A stretch of 64,000 nt of DNA from Bacteroidota bacterium (GTDB taxonomy: Bacteria > Bacteroidota > Bacteroidia > Chitinophagales > Chitinophagaceae), in NCBI GenBank assembly GCA_023386235.1, contig JAEWKC010000005.1, forward strand, positions 123,039-187,038. The letters are read 5' to 3'. Shown here in pieces: positions 22,752 to 32,331 of the stretch (positions within the stretch are counted from its first letter, which is position 1; the number at the start of each line of letters is the position of its first letter). The notes under the pieces are model-generated. The model saw nothing but the letters and a program-made list of their open reading frames with translations, did not search any database and was not told the origin of the DNA. Position numbers and translations under genes: made by a program.

Positions 22752-24320
22752 ATGAAGAGATTTGTTTTTGCTGTTATTGGTTTACTGGGAATGCTGTTTA
22801 CTAATGAATCTGATGCACAAAATTTTATTCCCGATAATGGAATCACACCTAAATACGAAATGCGTGCTGCGTGGGTAGCCTCAGTTGCCAATATAGACTG
22901 GCCAAGCCGTAAAGGACTTTCTGTAGCACAGCAAAAAAGCGAGTACATTGCTATCGTAGAAAAAGCTAAGCAAATAGGGCTGAACGCGTTGTTTGTACAG
23001 ATACGCCCGGCTACAGACGCTTTTTATCATTCGCAATACGATCCTTGGAGTGAATACATTACAGGCAAGCAGGGGCAGCATCCGGGTTACGATCCTTTAC
23101 AGTTTATGCTGGAAGAAACACATAAAAGAGGTATGGAATTTCATGCATGGCTAAATCCGTACCGCGCGGTAGTTGATGTAAGAAGGTCATCAATAGATCC
23201 TAATCATATTACCAGGCGTCGCCCCGATTTATTTTTTACCTACGGAACAGGAAAAATATTTGATCCCGGAATTCCCGAAACGCGCCAGTATTTTGTGGGC
23301 GTTGTAAAAGATATCATTAACCGGTACGAGGTAGATGGTATTCATATCGACGATTATTTTTATCCATACAAAATAGCCGGTAAAGATTATCCCGATGATG
23401 CTTCCTTCAGAAAATACGGCAACGGAATGACTAAAGCCAACTGGAGAAGAAACAATGTAGACCTTATAATTAAAGAAATACACGAAGCCATTTTATCTAC
23501 AAAACCAATGGTAAGATTTGGCGTAAGCCCTTTTGGCATTTACAGGAATAAATCGGAATGGTCCGGCGGAAGCGATACAAGAGGCACTACCAACTATAAC
23601 GATTTGTTTGCCGATATCCTGAGATGGTCAAGAGAAGGCTGGGTAGATTATGTGGTACCACAACTATACTGGCCTATAGGAAAAGACGGCCAGGACTTTA
23701 GAATACTTACCGACTGGTGGGCAAAAAATTCTTACGGAAGACAACTATACATAGGTCAGGGTTTTTTCAATGCCAATTCTACGGCTTTATGGAGAAATAA
23801 GCATGAGCTGCCCAACCAGATAAAGTATATGCGCCGCAATGATAATGTACACGGGAGTGTTTATTTCAGTTTTAAAAGTATTCAGAATAACCTGAGCGGC
23901 TGGAGCGATTCGTTAAGAAACAATTATTACAGAAAACCGGCCATTGTGCCGCCAATGGCGTGGATTGATAAAACCCCGGCATTCTCGCCCGAAGTGTGGA
24001 CCAGCACATCTGCTAATAACTACGATATAAAAATCAGCGGCGCTTTGAATGAGTTGTCTAAAAGAGACAGGGTAAAATCATATGTACTGTATTATACGCC
24101 CGACTTTTCCGATTTAGGAAATGCGCCCGAGCAAATATTGACAGCTAACGGAGCCAACAGATTTGAGTTTTCTGTGCCTTTAAATAAAATTCCAAACAAC
24201 TGGAATAAATTCTTTGCCGTAGTCACTACCCTCGACAGAGAAAACAACGAAAGTGAACCAAGCAATATCATTCGCTTTGAAAAAATAAGTGGAAGATGGG
24301 TAGGCTACAACGGTCATTAA
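22752..24320 (+). CDS. GHL10 (DUF187) glycoside hydrolase-like secreted protein
   Basis: Protein of 522 aa with a signal peptide. It opens with the GHL10 block MRAAWVASVANIDWPS, followed by FVQIRPATDAFY and EFHAWLNPYR, a TIM barrel up to about residue 390, and a fibronectin-like C-terminal region. YngK-like members are linked to cell-wall glycan or exopolysaccharide cleavage; Bacteroidota relatives are uncharacterised. Acidic residues in DGIHIDDYFYP may be catalytic. It is the first gene of a tight four-gene run with the M1 peptidase, sulfatase and beta-lactamase genes (gaps 19, 11 and -4 nt). Confidence 0.85.
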   Translation: MKRFVFAVIGLLGMLFTNESDAQNFIPDNGITPKYEMRAAWVASVANIDWPSRKGLSVAQQKSEYIAIVEKAKQIGLNALFVQIRPATDAFYHSQYDPWSEYITGKQGQHPGYDPLQFMLEETHKRGMEFHAWLNPYRAVVDVRRSSIDPNHITRRRPDLFFTYGTGKIFDPGIPETRQYFVGVVKDIINRYEVDGIHIDDYFYPYKIAGKDYPDDASFRKYGNGMTKANWRRNNVDLIIKEIHEAILSTKPMVRFGVSPFGIYRNKSEWSGGSDTRGTTNYNDLFADILRWSREGWVDYVVPQLYWPIGKDGQDFRILTDWWAKNSYGRQLYIGQGFFNANSTALWRNKHELPNQIKYMRRNDNVHGSVYFSFKSIQNNLSGWSDSLRNNYYRKPAIVPPMAWIDKTPAFSPEVWTSTSANNYDIKISGALNELSKRDRVKSYVLYYTPDFSDLGNAPEQILTANGANRFEFSVPLNKIPNNWNKFFAVVTTLDRENNESEPSNIIRFEKISGRWVGYNGH

Positions 24321-24339
24321 TCAAAATAACCTAACCGAC

Positions 24340-26187
24340 ATGTATAAACGATTTTCTTTGCTGATTGTATTATCTCTTCTGTCCATACCTTTTTTAGCCC
24401 AAACATCCGGTTGGCAGCAAAAGGTAAAATATACAATTGATGTAAAGCTTGATGTAGAAACCAACATCATGAAAGGAAAAGAGGTAATTTCGTATTGGAA
24501 TAATTCGCCCGATACGCTTGATAAAATTTTCGTACACCTTTACTGGAATGCATTTCAGCCCGGCAGCATGATGGATGAAAAAAGCCAAAGCGCCGGCCGG
24601 ATAATTTTAGGCCGAAACGCTAAAGGAGAAATCGTGCGCGATTGGGATGGAAGAGTCAGCGACAGGATCAGCAAGCTTACTCCTTCAGAAATAGGTTATC
24701 AGAAAATTGATATAGTAAGAGTAAATGGCCGGGAAATTCAGCCGGAAATTAATCAGACCATAATGAAAATACCATTGGTACAAAAAATTCTGCCTCGTAC
24801 TGCTGCTAGCATAGAGATTGTGTTTGAAACACAAGTACCTGTGCAAATAAGAAGAGCCGGAAGAGACAACGCAGAAGGCATTCGATATAGCATGGCGCAA
24901 TGGTATCCGCGTATTGCCGGCTATGATCACAGAGGCTGGCACGCGTATCAATACATAGGCAGGGAGTTTTACGGACCTTTCGGAGAATTTAATGTAAACA
25001 TCACTTTAGATAAAAATTACATGGTGGCTGCTACGGGCACACTTATCAATCCTGACGAAGTGGGCTTTGGCTATGGTTCGCAAAAAGGCGTGCCGAAAAC
25101 AAGCAGAAAAGATACCGAATGGAAATTCAGAGCCAGCAATATTCACGATTTTGTTTGGGCGGCAGATACAGCCTATACAATGTTTAAAAGAGAAGTTGAT
25201 AATGGCCCGTTGCTGTATTTTGTTTATAGAAAAAAAGACGAAGCTACAGAAAACCGCTGGAAGAAAATGGCTGACACTATCCAAATGTCGTTTCCTTTTA
25301 TTACTAAAACATTCGGACCTTACAGGTACCCTAGTTATGCTTTTATTCAGGCGGGCGACGGAGGTATGGAATATCCCATGGCTACGCTTATAAAAGGCCC
25401 GAGCCTGGGAACGGCGCTTCACGAATTGGGCCACAACTGGTATCAGGGTACTATAGGAAGCAATGAAGCTTTGTTTGCATGGATGGACGAAGGCGGTGCC
25501 AGTTATTTTGAAGAACGTGTTACAGGAAACTTCAGAAAAGATTCTATGTGGTATGTAGGCAGCTACAAAAGTTATTACGATCTGGTGGCAAGTCGTTTGG
25601 AAGAGCCCATGACCACGCATGCCGATCATTTTAATACCAATTATGCCTACTCGCTTGCCGCTTATGGAAAAGGTATGATTTTTTATACCCAGCTTTCGTA
25701 TATCATCGGCAACAAAAATATGGATGATTTTCTTAGACGGTTTGAAGATGAATGGAAGTTCAGACATCCTGAACCGTACGATATGATACGCGTGGCAGAG
25801 GAAGTGAGCGGAATGCAGCTGCAGTGGTATAAGGATTATTGGGTGAATACAACGCGTGTTATTGACTACGCCATTGGCGATGTGACAGAACTGCGCGATT
25901 CTACAATGATAGAAATAAGAAATGAAGGAAACCTGCCCATGCCTGTGGATGTTTTAATTACCTATACCAATAACAGCAGAGAAATGTACAGCATTCCTGT
26001 AGATTTGATGTATGGACACAAGCCGGCTGAAAATAACTATTATCCCTGGAAGTTTTTACCAGCTTGGGATTGGACCAATCGTAATTATACATTTAAAATT
26101 CCGGCCAGGAAAAACCTGATCCGATCTATTGAAATAGACCCCAGTAAAAGATTGGCCGATATCAATCAGTCTAATAACAATAAATAA
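24340..26187 (+). CDS. Secreted M1 family zinc metallopeptidase
   Basis: Protein of 615 aa with a signal peptide ending FLAQ. The zinc site is HELGHNW (361-367) with the third ligand Glu384 in DEGGASYFEE, 18 residues later as in all M1 enzymes. Upstream, GGMEYP takes the place of the GAMEN exopeptidase motif. The N-terminal beta domain (about 25-240) is typical. The likely role is periplasmic or surface aminopeptidase action on peptides; the altered GAMEN motif leaves strict aminopeptidase activity uncertain. It is the second gene of the four-gene run. Confidence 0.93.
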   Translation: MYKRFSLLIVLSLLSIPFLAQTSGWQQKVKYTIDVKLDVETNIMKGKEVISYWNNSPDTLDKIFVHLYWNAFQPGSMMDEKSQSAGRIILGRNAKGEIVRDWDGRVSDRISKLTPSEIGYQKIDIVRVNGREIQPEINQTIMKIPLVQKILPRTAASIEIVFETQVPVQIRRAGRDNAEGIRYSMAQWYPRIAGYDHRGWHAYQYIGREFYGPFGEFNVNITLDKNYMVAATGTLINPDEVGFGYGSQKGVPKTSRKDTEWKFRASNIHDFVWAADTAYTMFKREVDNGPLLYFVYRKKDEATENRWKKMADTIQMSFPFITKTFGPYRYPSYAFIQAGDGGMEYPMATLIKGPSLGTALHELGHNWYQGTIGSNEALFAWMDEGGASYFEERVTGNFRKDSMWYVGSYKSYYDLVASRLEEPMTTHADHFNTNYAYSLAAYGKGMIFYTQLSYIIGNKNMDDFLRRFEDEWKFRHPEPYDMIRVAEEVSGMQLQWYKDYWVNTTRVIDYAIGDVTELRDSTMIEIRNEGNLPMPVDVLITYTNNSREMYSIPVDLMYGHKPAENNYYPWKFLPAWDWTNRNYTFKIPARKNLIRSIEIDPSKRLADINQSNNNK

Positions 26188-26198
26188 CAAGCCATTCT

Positions 26199-27713
26199 AT
26201 GCGTAAGATCTGTTTTCTCATATTCATTTGTATGTTGCATTTTACAGTATCGGCGCAAAATAAGCAGCCTAATGTGGTCATCATATATACAGATGATGTC
26301 GGTTATGGCGATTTGAGTTTCTATGGCGCTACAGATCTGCAAACGCCCCATATAGACAAGTTGGCAAACACCGGGCTCAAATTTACTAACGCGTATGCTA
26401 CTAATGCTACCTGCACACCTTCGCGCTATTCTTTGCTTACGGGTGTGTATGCCTGGCGAAAAAAAGGAACAGGAGTAGCGGCTGGTAACGCAAGCCTGAT
26501 TATAGATGAAAATCAATTAACCATAGCCGACGTATTTAAAAATGCCGGATATGCTACCGGTGTTATTGGCAAGTGGCATTTGGGTTTAGGAGGAAAAGAA
26601 GGTCCGGACTGGAATGGAACTATCACACCCGGCCCGAAAGAATTGGGTTTTGATTACTCGTATATCATGGCGGCTACCAATGACAGGGTGCCTTGCGTAT
26701 ATGTTGAGGGAAATAAAGTAGCTAATTTAGATCCGACCGATCCGATAGTGGTTGATTATCAAAAACCTATTGCTGATGCCAATATTCCTACTTACAAAGA
26801 GCATCCTGAAATGCTTACCACTACATCATCTCACGGTCATGATTATTCTATCATTAACGGTATTGGGCGTATTGGTTATATGTCGGGCGGAAGAACTGCG
26901 CTATGGGATGATTATACAATGAATAAGGAGTTTGCAGAACGTGCTAAAGAATTCATTATACAAAATAAAAATAAACCTTTCTTCCTCTATTGGGCTACAC
27001 CTACTATTCATGTACCTCGTACGCCGCATAAAGATTTTGCAGGAAAAAGCGGGATGGGCCCGCGTGGAGATGTTATTCTTGAACTGGACTTTAGTGTAGG
27101 GCAGATCATGAAAGCATTGGATAGCCTGGGTTTGAGAGAAAATACATTGATTGTTTTTAGTAGTGATAATGGCCCGGTTGTAGATGATGGCTATAATGAT
27201 CAGGCTGTAGAGTTGTTAGGAAAACACAAGCCTGCCGGAAAATTAAGAGGAGGCAAATACAGTATTTTTGAAGGGGGCACAAAAGTGCCGTTCATTGTAA
27301 ACTGGCAGGGAAATGTGAAGAAAGGAAGTTCGGGCAGCCTTTTTAGTCAGATAGATTTATTGAGATCTTTTGCCGCGCTTACAGGGCAACAAATTAAAAG
27401 CAGCGATGCTTCCGATAGTTTTGACAGGCTGAAACAATTGCTGGGCAAGAGTGCCGCGCACCGCCCGTTTCTTATTCAGAATGCTCATGGTATGGGTATT
27501 GTAATGAATGATTGGAAATATATACTTCCTAATAATCATGCGGTTTACAATAAGCATACCGATATTGAATTAGGTAATAACCCGCAGCCGCAATTGTACA
27601 ATCTCCAAAAAGATATCGGAGAAAAAAATAATCTTGCCGGTAAATATAAAAAACGTGTAGAGCAACTGCACAACAAATTAAAGCAAGAGATGGATAAAGG
27701 ATATCTGCAATGA
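26199..27713 (+). CDS. Secreted sulfatase (arylsulfatase family)
   Basis: Protein of 504 aa with a signal peptide ending TVSAQ. The S1 sulfatase signature CTPSR (Cys72 to Arg76) supplies the cysteine that is turned into formylglycine by an anaerobic maturase acting in trans; no maturase gene is in the window. Metal ligands are visible in IYTDDVGYGD near the start and in FSSDNGPVVDD in the middle, and GKWHLG is also typical. Such enzymes release sulfate from glycans or aryl esters. Its last codon overlaps the beta-lactamase start (ATGA), so the two are translationally coupled. Confidence 0.94.
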   Translation: MRKICFLIFICMLHFTVSAQNKQPNVVIIYTDDVGYGDLSFYGATDLQTPHIDKLANTGLKFTNAYATNATCTPSRYSLLTGVYAWRKKGTGVAAGNASLIIDENQLTIADVFKNAGYATGVIGKWHLGLGGKEGPDWNGTITPGPKELGFDYSYIMAATNDRVPCVYVEGNKVANLDPTDPIVVDYQKPIADANIPTYKEHPEMLTTTSSHGHDYSIINGIGRIGYMSGGRTALWDDYTMNKEFAERAKEFIIQNKNKPFFLYWATPTIHVPRTPHKDFAGKSGMGPRGDVILELDFSVGQIMKALDSLGLRENTLIVFSSDNGPVVDDGYNDQAVELLGKHKPAGKLRGGKYSIFEGGTKVPFIVNWQGNVKKGSSGSLFSQIDLLRSFAALTGQQIKSSDASDSFDRLKQLLGKSAAHRPFLIQNAHGMGIVMNDWKYILPNNHAVYNKHTDIELGNNPQPQLYNLQKDIGEKNNLAGKYKKRVEQLHNKLKQEMDKGYLQ

Positions 27714-28531
27714 TTAGAGGGAATCATCTATATCTGATAGTATTATTAACCATTTATCCTTTACTCGCTCAAGGGCAAAATTTGGATGCTATTTTTAAAA
27801 AACATAATGTAAACGGTAGCATCACAATCCTTGATTTAAACACTAACCAATGGATTTTCTCTGATAAGAAAGACGCGTATACAGCATCACTTCCGGCGTC
27901 TACTTTCAAAATACTAAACTCCTGCATTGCTCTGCAGACCAAGGTTGTAAAGGATGAGTATGAAGAGATAGAGTGGGATAGGAAAATAAGAACCTTCGAC
28001 GAAAAACCTATTGACGCATGGAATAGAGATACCGATATGAAAGAAGCTTTTAAAAATTCTACTGTTTGGTTTTATGTAGAAATGGCAAAAAGAATTGGCA
28101 GAAAAAAATATAAAAAAGTACTGAACAAAATAAATTATGGCAACAATAATTTTTCAGAGAAAGGAGTTGATTTCTGGAATTATGGAAACTTTGCAGTAAC
28201 ACCTGCCGAGCAAATTTTAATGCTAAAGAAATTGTGTAAAAACAATTTGCCTTTTGATACAACCATATTATACAAAGTAAAGAACATGATGATTACTGAA
28301 AGTAATAAGGACTACACTATCAGAAGTAAAACAGGCTGGACAAATTACAATGGCAAAGATATTGGCTGGAACATAGGATATTTATCTACAAAAGACAATG
28401 TATACTTCTTCGCAAACAGAATAACCAAGCCGGTTACAGAAAGTAATAAAAACTTTGGCAGCTCCCGTAAAGATATTGTATTTGAAGCGTTCCGGCAAAT
28501 GGAAATAATAACAAACCAAAACCAGAAGTAA
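27710..28531 (+). CDS. Class D (OXA-type) beta-lactamase family protein
   Basis: Protein of 273 aa, the usual length, with a signal peptide (ends LAQGQ). All class D motifs are present: STFK (Ser64 nucleophile, Lys67 carbamylation site), STV (117-119), YGN (143-145), an omega-loop Trp156, KTG (207-209) and GWNIG. The Ser-Tyr/Trp context matches serine hydrolases that open beta-lactams, so an active periplasmic enzyme is likely; an environmental chromosomal OXA or a penicillin-binding sensor-like protein are alternatives. It overlaps the sulfatase gene by 4 nt and has no mobile element nearby. Confidence 0.92.
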   Translation: MIRGNHLYLIVLLTIYPLLAQGQNLDAIFKKHNVNGSITILDLNTNQWIFSDKKDAYTASLPASTFKILNSCIALQTKVVKDEYEEIEWDRKIRTFDEKPIDAWNRDTDMKEAFKNSTVWFYVEMAKRIGRKKYKKVLNKINYGNNNFSEKGVDFWNYGNFAVTPAEQILMLKKLCKNNLPFDTTILYKVKNMMITESNKDYTIRSKTGWTNYNGKDIGWNIGYLSTKDNVYFFANRITKPVTESNKNFGSSRKDIVFEAFRQMEIITNQNQK

Positions 28532-28671
28532 GCAAAAACCACACAACTGTATAGTATGCAAGTAAATGTATAAAGACTGTTGCTATGTCTTTGTAGGCAT
28601 GTTAATTTCTTCTTTCATTACCTGATAAAAATCGTATTTTTACCAACTAAGCGGAACGACTTTTTTTAATT

Positions 28672-31479
28672 ATGGAAAAAAAACTTTTTTTACTCGATGC
28701 TATGGCGCTTATCTACAGGGCCTATTATGCATTGATTCGTAATCCCAGATTAACATCACAGGGCAAAAATACCAATGCGCAGTTTGGGTTTACCAATACT
28801 TTAATAGAGCTTATCAATAAATACAAGCCTACGCACATGGCCGTTTGCTTTGATACGCATGCGCCTACCGAGCGGCATACAGATTTTGAGTTTTATAAGG
28901 CCAACCGTCAGGAAGCGCCGGAAGATCTGTTAGCCTCTTTGCCCGATATAAAAAAAATTATTGAAGGATTTAATATACAACTGATAGAAAGTGAGGGGTA
29001 TGAAGCCGATGATATAATTGGTACACTTGCCTGGCAGGCGGCTGATAAAGGCTACAAGGTTTTTATGGTTACGCCCGATAAAGATTACGGACAGCTGCTT
29101 ACCAACGACAATATATTTATTTTTAAACCGGCATACATGGGCAATAAAGAAGAAATTCTTACAGCCGAAAAAATTTGCGAAAAATGGAACATCGCAAGTG
29201 TATCGCAGGTAATAGATATATTAGGCCTTATGGGCGATGCGGTAGATAATATACCCGGCATAGCCGGTGTGGGAGAAAAAACTGCGGCTAAGCTTTTAAA
29301 AGAATACCACACGCTTGAAGCCGTTCTGGAAAATGCAGATAATATAAAAGGCGCTTTAGGAGAAAAAATAAGAAGCGGGAAAGAGAATGCAATTCTTTCT
29401 AAAAAGCTGGCAACGATCATAACGAATGTCCCTATTGAGTTTCATGAAGAAGATTTTAAATTAAAGGAATGGAACAACGAAGTATTGAGCGATGTTTTTT
29501 CCGAATTGGAATTTCGTACTTTAGGCAGAAGAATTTTAGGCGAAGGATTCAGGGTAAATATTTCGGAGAATGTGCAGACAGATTTATTTGGAAATGTGGT
29601 AGAATCCGGAGCAAGAAGAAATAATGCTGTAATCAATGAAGAAGAGATTTTTACCAACATTAAAAACATAGAAAATACACAACACAATTATCACTTAATA
29701 GATACGAAAGAAAAAATTCACGAGTTGGTGAATAAACTTTCTTCCTGTAAAGAAATTTGTTTCGATACCGAAACAACCAGCCCCGACGCCAATCTTGCCG
29801 AACTGGTAGGATTAAGCTTTTCCGTGAACAAAGGCGAAGCCTATTACGTTCCTGTTCCGAAGGAAAAGGAAGAAGTGCTGAAAGTACTCGATCTGTTTAC
29901 TGCGTTGTTCAACAATAAAGATATTGTATGGATTGGTCAGAATATTAAATACGATATGCTTGTTTTAAAATGGTATGGGAAAGAATTAAAAGGCAACGTG
30001 TTTGATACAATGGTAGCGCATTATGTTATTGAGCCCGAAGGCAGGCGGGGCATGGATCTGCTTAGTGAGCAATACTTAGGCTATGTGCCGGTTTCTATTA
30101 CGGAATTAATTGGAAAGAAAGGCAAAGGGCAGGGCAATATGCGCGATGTGGAAATGCAAAAAGTAGCGGATTACGCGGCAGAAGATGCGGATGTAACACT
30201 GCAGTTGAAAGAAGTTTTTGTGCCGCTCATTAAAGAAAAAGACGTAACAACCATTTTCTATGAAGTAGATAATCCTTTGGTAAAAGTATTGGCTAATATG
30301 GAATTTGAAGGTGTGAGAATTGATGAACATTTTCTTATAGATTATTCACGTCAGTTAGAAGCTGAAGCCGGTGAATATGAAGAAAGTGTATACCGGCAGG
30401 CAGGTGTACGATTCAATTTAGCGTCACCCAAGCAGTTGGGCGAAGTGCTGTTCGATAAACTAAAACTGGATCCTAAAGCAAAAAAAACAAAGACCGGCCA
30501 GTATGCTACCGGCGAAGATGTATTGTTGCGATTGTCGCACCAGCATAAGATCGCGGACGATATACTCTCGTTCAGAGAATTAACAAAACTGCGCAATACC
30601 TATGTGGATACCTTGCCCAATATCGTAAACCCGAGAAGCGGCCGGGTGCATACTTCTTTTAATCAAACAATCGCGGTTACCGGAAGGCTAAGCAGCACCA
30701 ATCCTAATTTACAGAATATTCCCGTGCGCACAGAAAAAGGCCGTGAGATAAGAAAAGCTTTCATACCCAGAGATCATAATCATGTTTTGTTAAGCGCGGA
30801 TTATTCACAAATAGAATTGAGAATAGTGGCCGCCATCAGCGGAGATAAAAACATGTGCGATGCTTTTAAAAATGGTATGGATATTCATACAGCTACAGCG
30901 GCAAAAGTTTTTGGAGTAGATGCTTCGCAGGTAACTAAAGACCAGCGTTACAAAGCAAAGAGTGTAAACTTTGGCATTATTTACGGACAGGGAGCTTTTG
31001 GTTTGGCTAATAACTTAAACATTAGTCGTACAGAAGCAAAAGAAATTATTGATAATTATAAAAAAGAATTTTCAGGCATAGACAGCTACATGCAAAACGC
31101 AGTACAATTTGCCCAGAAAAACGGCTATGCGGCTACCGTATTGGGGAGAAAGAACTGGCTGCGCGATATTAATTCTTCCAACGCCGTAGTAAGAGGCTAT
31201 GCGGAAAGAAATGCTATCAACTCACCTATCCAGGGCACGGCAGCAGATATGATAAAACTGGCTATGATCAGTATTGATAGGGCTTTCAAAGAGAAAGAGT
31301 TGCGTTCTAAAATGATCTTACAAGTGCATGACGAATTGGTTTTTGATGTAGTAAAAGAGGAGTTGGACCTTGTGAAAAAAATTGTATTGGACAAAATGGA
31401 ATCTGCCATGTCGTTGCCCAATGATGTGCCCGTAATTGCAGAAGCAGGCACAGGAACTAATTGGTTAGAAGCTCACTAA
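28672..31479 (+). CDS. polA: DNA polymerase I
   Basis: Protein of 935 aa with all three parts. The 5'-3' exonuclease domain (about 1-290) carries the Asp clusters in EGYEADDIIGT and LMGDAVDNIPG. The 3'-5' exonuclease domain (about 345-535) keeps catalytic residues in FDTETT, NIKYDML and YAAEDADVTLQ, so proofreading should work. The polymerase domain has motif A LSADYSQIELR, the O-helix RYKAKSVNFGIIYG and motif C QVHDELVF. It fills gaps in repair and replaces Okazaki primers. A weak TATTTTTA box lies about 36 nt before the ATG. Confidence 0.98.
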   Translation: MEKKLFLLDAMALIYRAYYALIRNPRLTSQGKNTNAQFGFTNTLIELINKYKPTHMAVCFDTHAPTERHTDFEFYKANRQEAPEDLLASLPDIKKIIEGFNIQLIESEGYEADDIIGTLAWQAADKGYKVFMVTPDKDYGQLLTNDNIFIFKPAYMGNKEEILTAEKICEKWNIASVSQVIDILGLMGDAVDNIPGIAGVGEKTAAKLLKEYHTLEAVLENADNIKGALGEKIRSGKENAILSKKLATIITNVPIEFHEEDFKLKEWNNEVLSDVFSELEFRTLGRRILGEGFRVNISENVQTDLFGNVVESGARRNNAVINEEEIFTNIKNIENTQHNYHLIDTKEKIHELVNKLSSCKEICFDTETTSPDANLAELVGLSFSVNKGEAYYVPVPKEKEEVLKVLDLFTALFNNKDIVWIGQNIKYDMLVLKWYGKELKGNVFDTMVAHYVIEPEGRRGMDLLSEQYLGYVPVSITELIGKKGKGQGNMRDVEMQKVADYAAEDADVTLQLKEVFVPLIKEKDVTTIFYEVDNPLVKVLANMEFEGVRIDEHFLIDYSRQLEAEAGEYEESVYRQAGVRFNLASPKQLGEVLFDKLKLDPKAKKTKTGQYATGEDVLLRLSHQHKIADDILSFRELTKLRNTYVDTLPNIVNPRSGRVHTSFNQTIAVTGRLSSTNPNLQNIPVRTEKGREIRKAFIPRDHNHVLLSADYSQIELRIVAAISGDKNMCDAFKNGMDIHTATAAKVFGVDASQVTKDQRYKAKSVNFGIIYGQGAFGLANNLNISRTEAKEIIDNYKKEFSGIDSYMQNAVQFAQKNGYAATVLGRKNWLRDINSSNAVVRGYAERNAINSPIQGTAADMIKLAMISIDRAFKEKELRSKMILQVHDELVFDVVKEELDLVKKIVLDKMESAMSLPNDVPVIAEAGTGTNWLEAH

Positions 31480-31489
31480 ATAATCTATT

Positions 31490-31497
31490 TAATTTTG
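31490..31497 (+). promoter_or_regulatory. -7 box of the DUF3822 gene, probably leaderless
   Basis: TAATTTTG matches TAnnTTTG and ends 6 nt before the ATG at 31504. It gives the operon from DUF3822 to lpxK a start separate from polA. Confidence 0.45.
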
Positions 31498-31503
31498 CTT
31501 AGT

Positions 31504-32331
31504 ATGGTTCAAAAAAACATATCAATCAGGAATACTTCAGAAATAAACAATCTTTTCATTGAAACGGGAAGAAATTATTTTGCTATATTTTCAACGGATG
31601 CGTTGGCAGAAAAAATAAATGGACTGGAAGTATTTACGTTCAATAAATCAATCTCTTTTGCAGAGGTTTTTCAGGCAGTAGCTTTGCAATCTTTTCTAAT
31701 GGAAAATAAAGAGGCTTTAGTAAATGTTGCTTTCCAAAATCCTTATGCCTATTGCATTCCCAATGAATATTATAATGAAGAGCAGACGGAATATTACAGG
31801 GAATTATTGAATGCTTCCTATTCGGCATTAGACTATGCATCTGTAATGAATAACCTCACTGTAAAATATTTTGTTCCGGAAGAAATGGTAAATCTGCTAA
31901 AAAGAAATTTTTCTTCTTTACGCGTTACGCATAAATATTCTACGATAATCAGGCAGGCAACAAAAAACATCAGCGATAAAGAAAATTATGTGTACGTAGT
32001 TTTTTATGAACAGGTAATGATAGTAACGGTTTTTAAAAATAACGCATTGCAGATCATCAATTCATTTGAGTTTACAACAGAAACGGATGTTGCATATCAT
32101 TTGCTTAACGTGATTGCACAGATAGATATCGACAAGAATAATGTACAGCTTATTCTTTCCGGGCAAATCAGTGCCGCTGGCAATCTCTATGCATTATTGT
32201 ATACATACTTTTCGGATATTATTTTTGATGAATCTGCAAACGCCGCCATGCCAGACTACGATGCTACGAATCATTTAGAAGCACATTATTTTTCACCTTA
32301 TTTATGTAACATAGCTTATTTTGAAAAATGA
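31504..32331 (+). CDS. DUF3822 family protein
   Basis: Protein of 275 aa that I recognise as DUF3822, a Bacteroidota family whose fold resembles actin/hexokinase-like ATPases (this resemblance is from general knowledge and not proven here). No signal peptide or membrane helix. It lies directly before rsmD, and in this phylum DUF3822 and rsmD are commonly neighbours; here the stop overlaps the rsmD start (ATGA). An in-frame TTG at 31495 lies within the promoter-like box, so I take the ATG at 31504. The function is unknown. Confidence 0.8.
   Translation: MVQKNISIRNTSEINNLFIETGRNYFAIFSTDALAEKINGLEVFTFNKSISFAEVFQAVALQSFLMENKEALVNVAFQNPYAYCIPNEYYNEEQTEYYRELLNASYSALDYASVMNNLTVKYFVPEEMVNLLKRNFSSLRVTHKYSTIIRQATKNISDKENYVYVVFYEQVMIVTVFKNNALQIINSFEFTTETDVAYHLLNVIAQIDIDKNNVQLILSGQISAAGNLYALLYTYFSDIIFDESANAAMPDYDATNHLEAHYFSPYLCNIAYFEK

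Noticed and set aside
25006..25767. Antisense open frame of 253 codons inside the M1 peptidase gene
   Set aside because: The sense gene has intact zinc motifs and family blocks; the antisense product matches nothing and has shadow-like composition.
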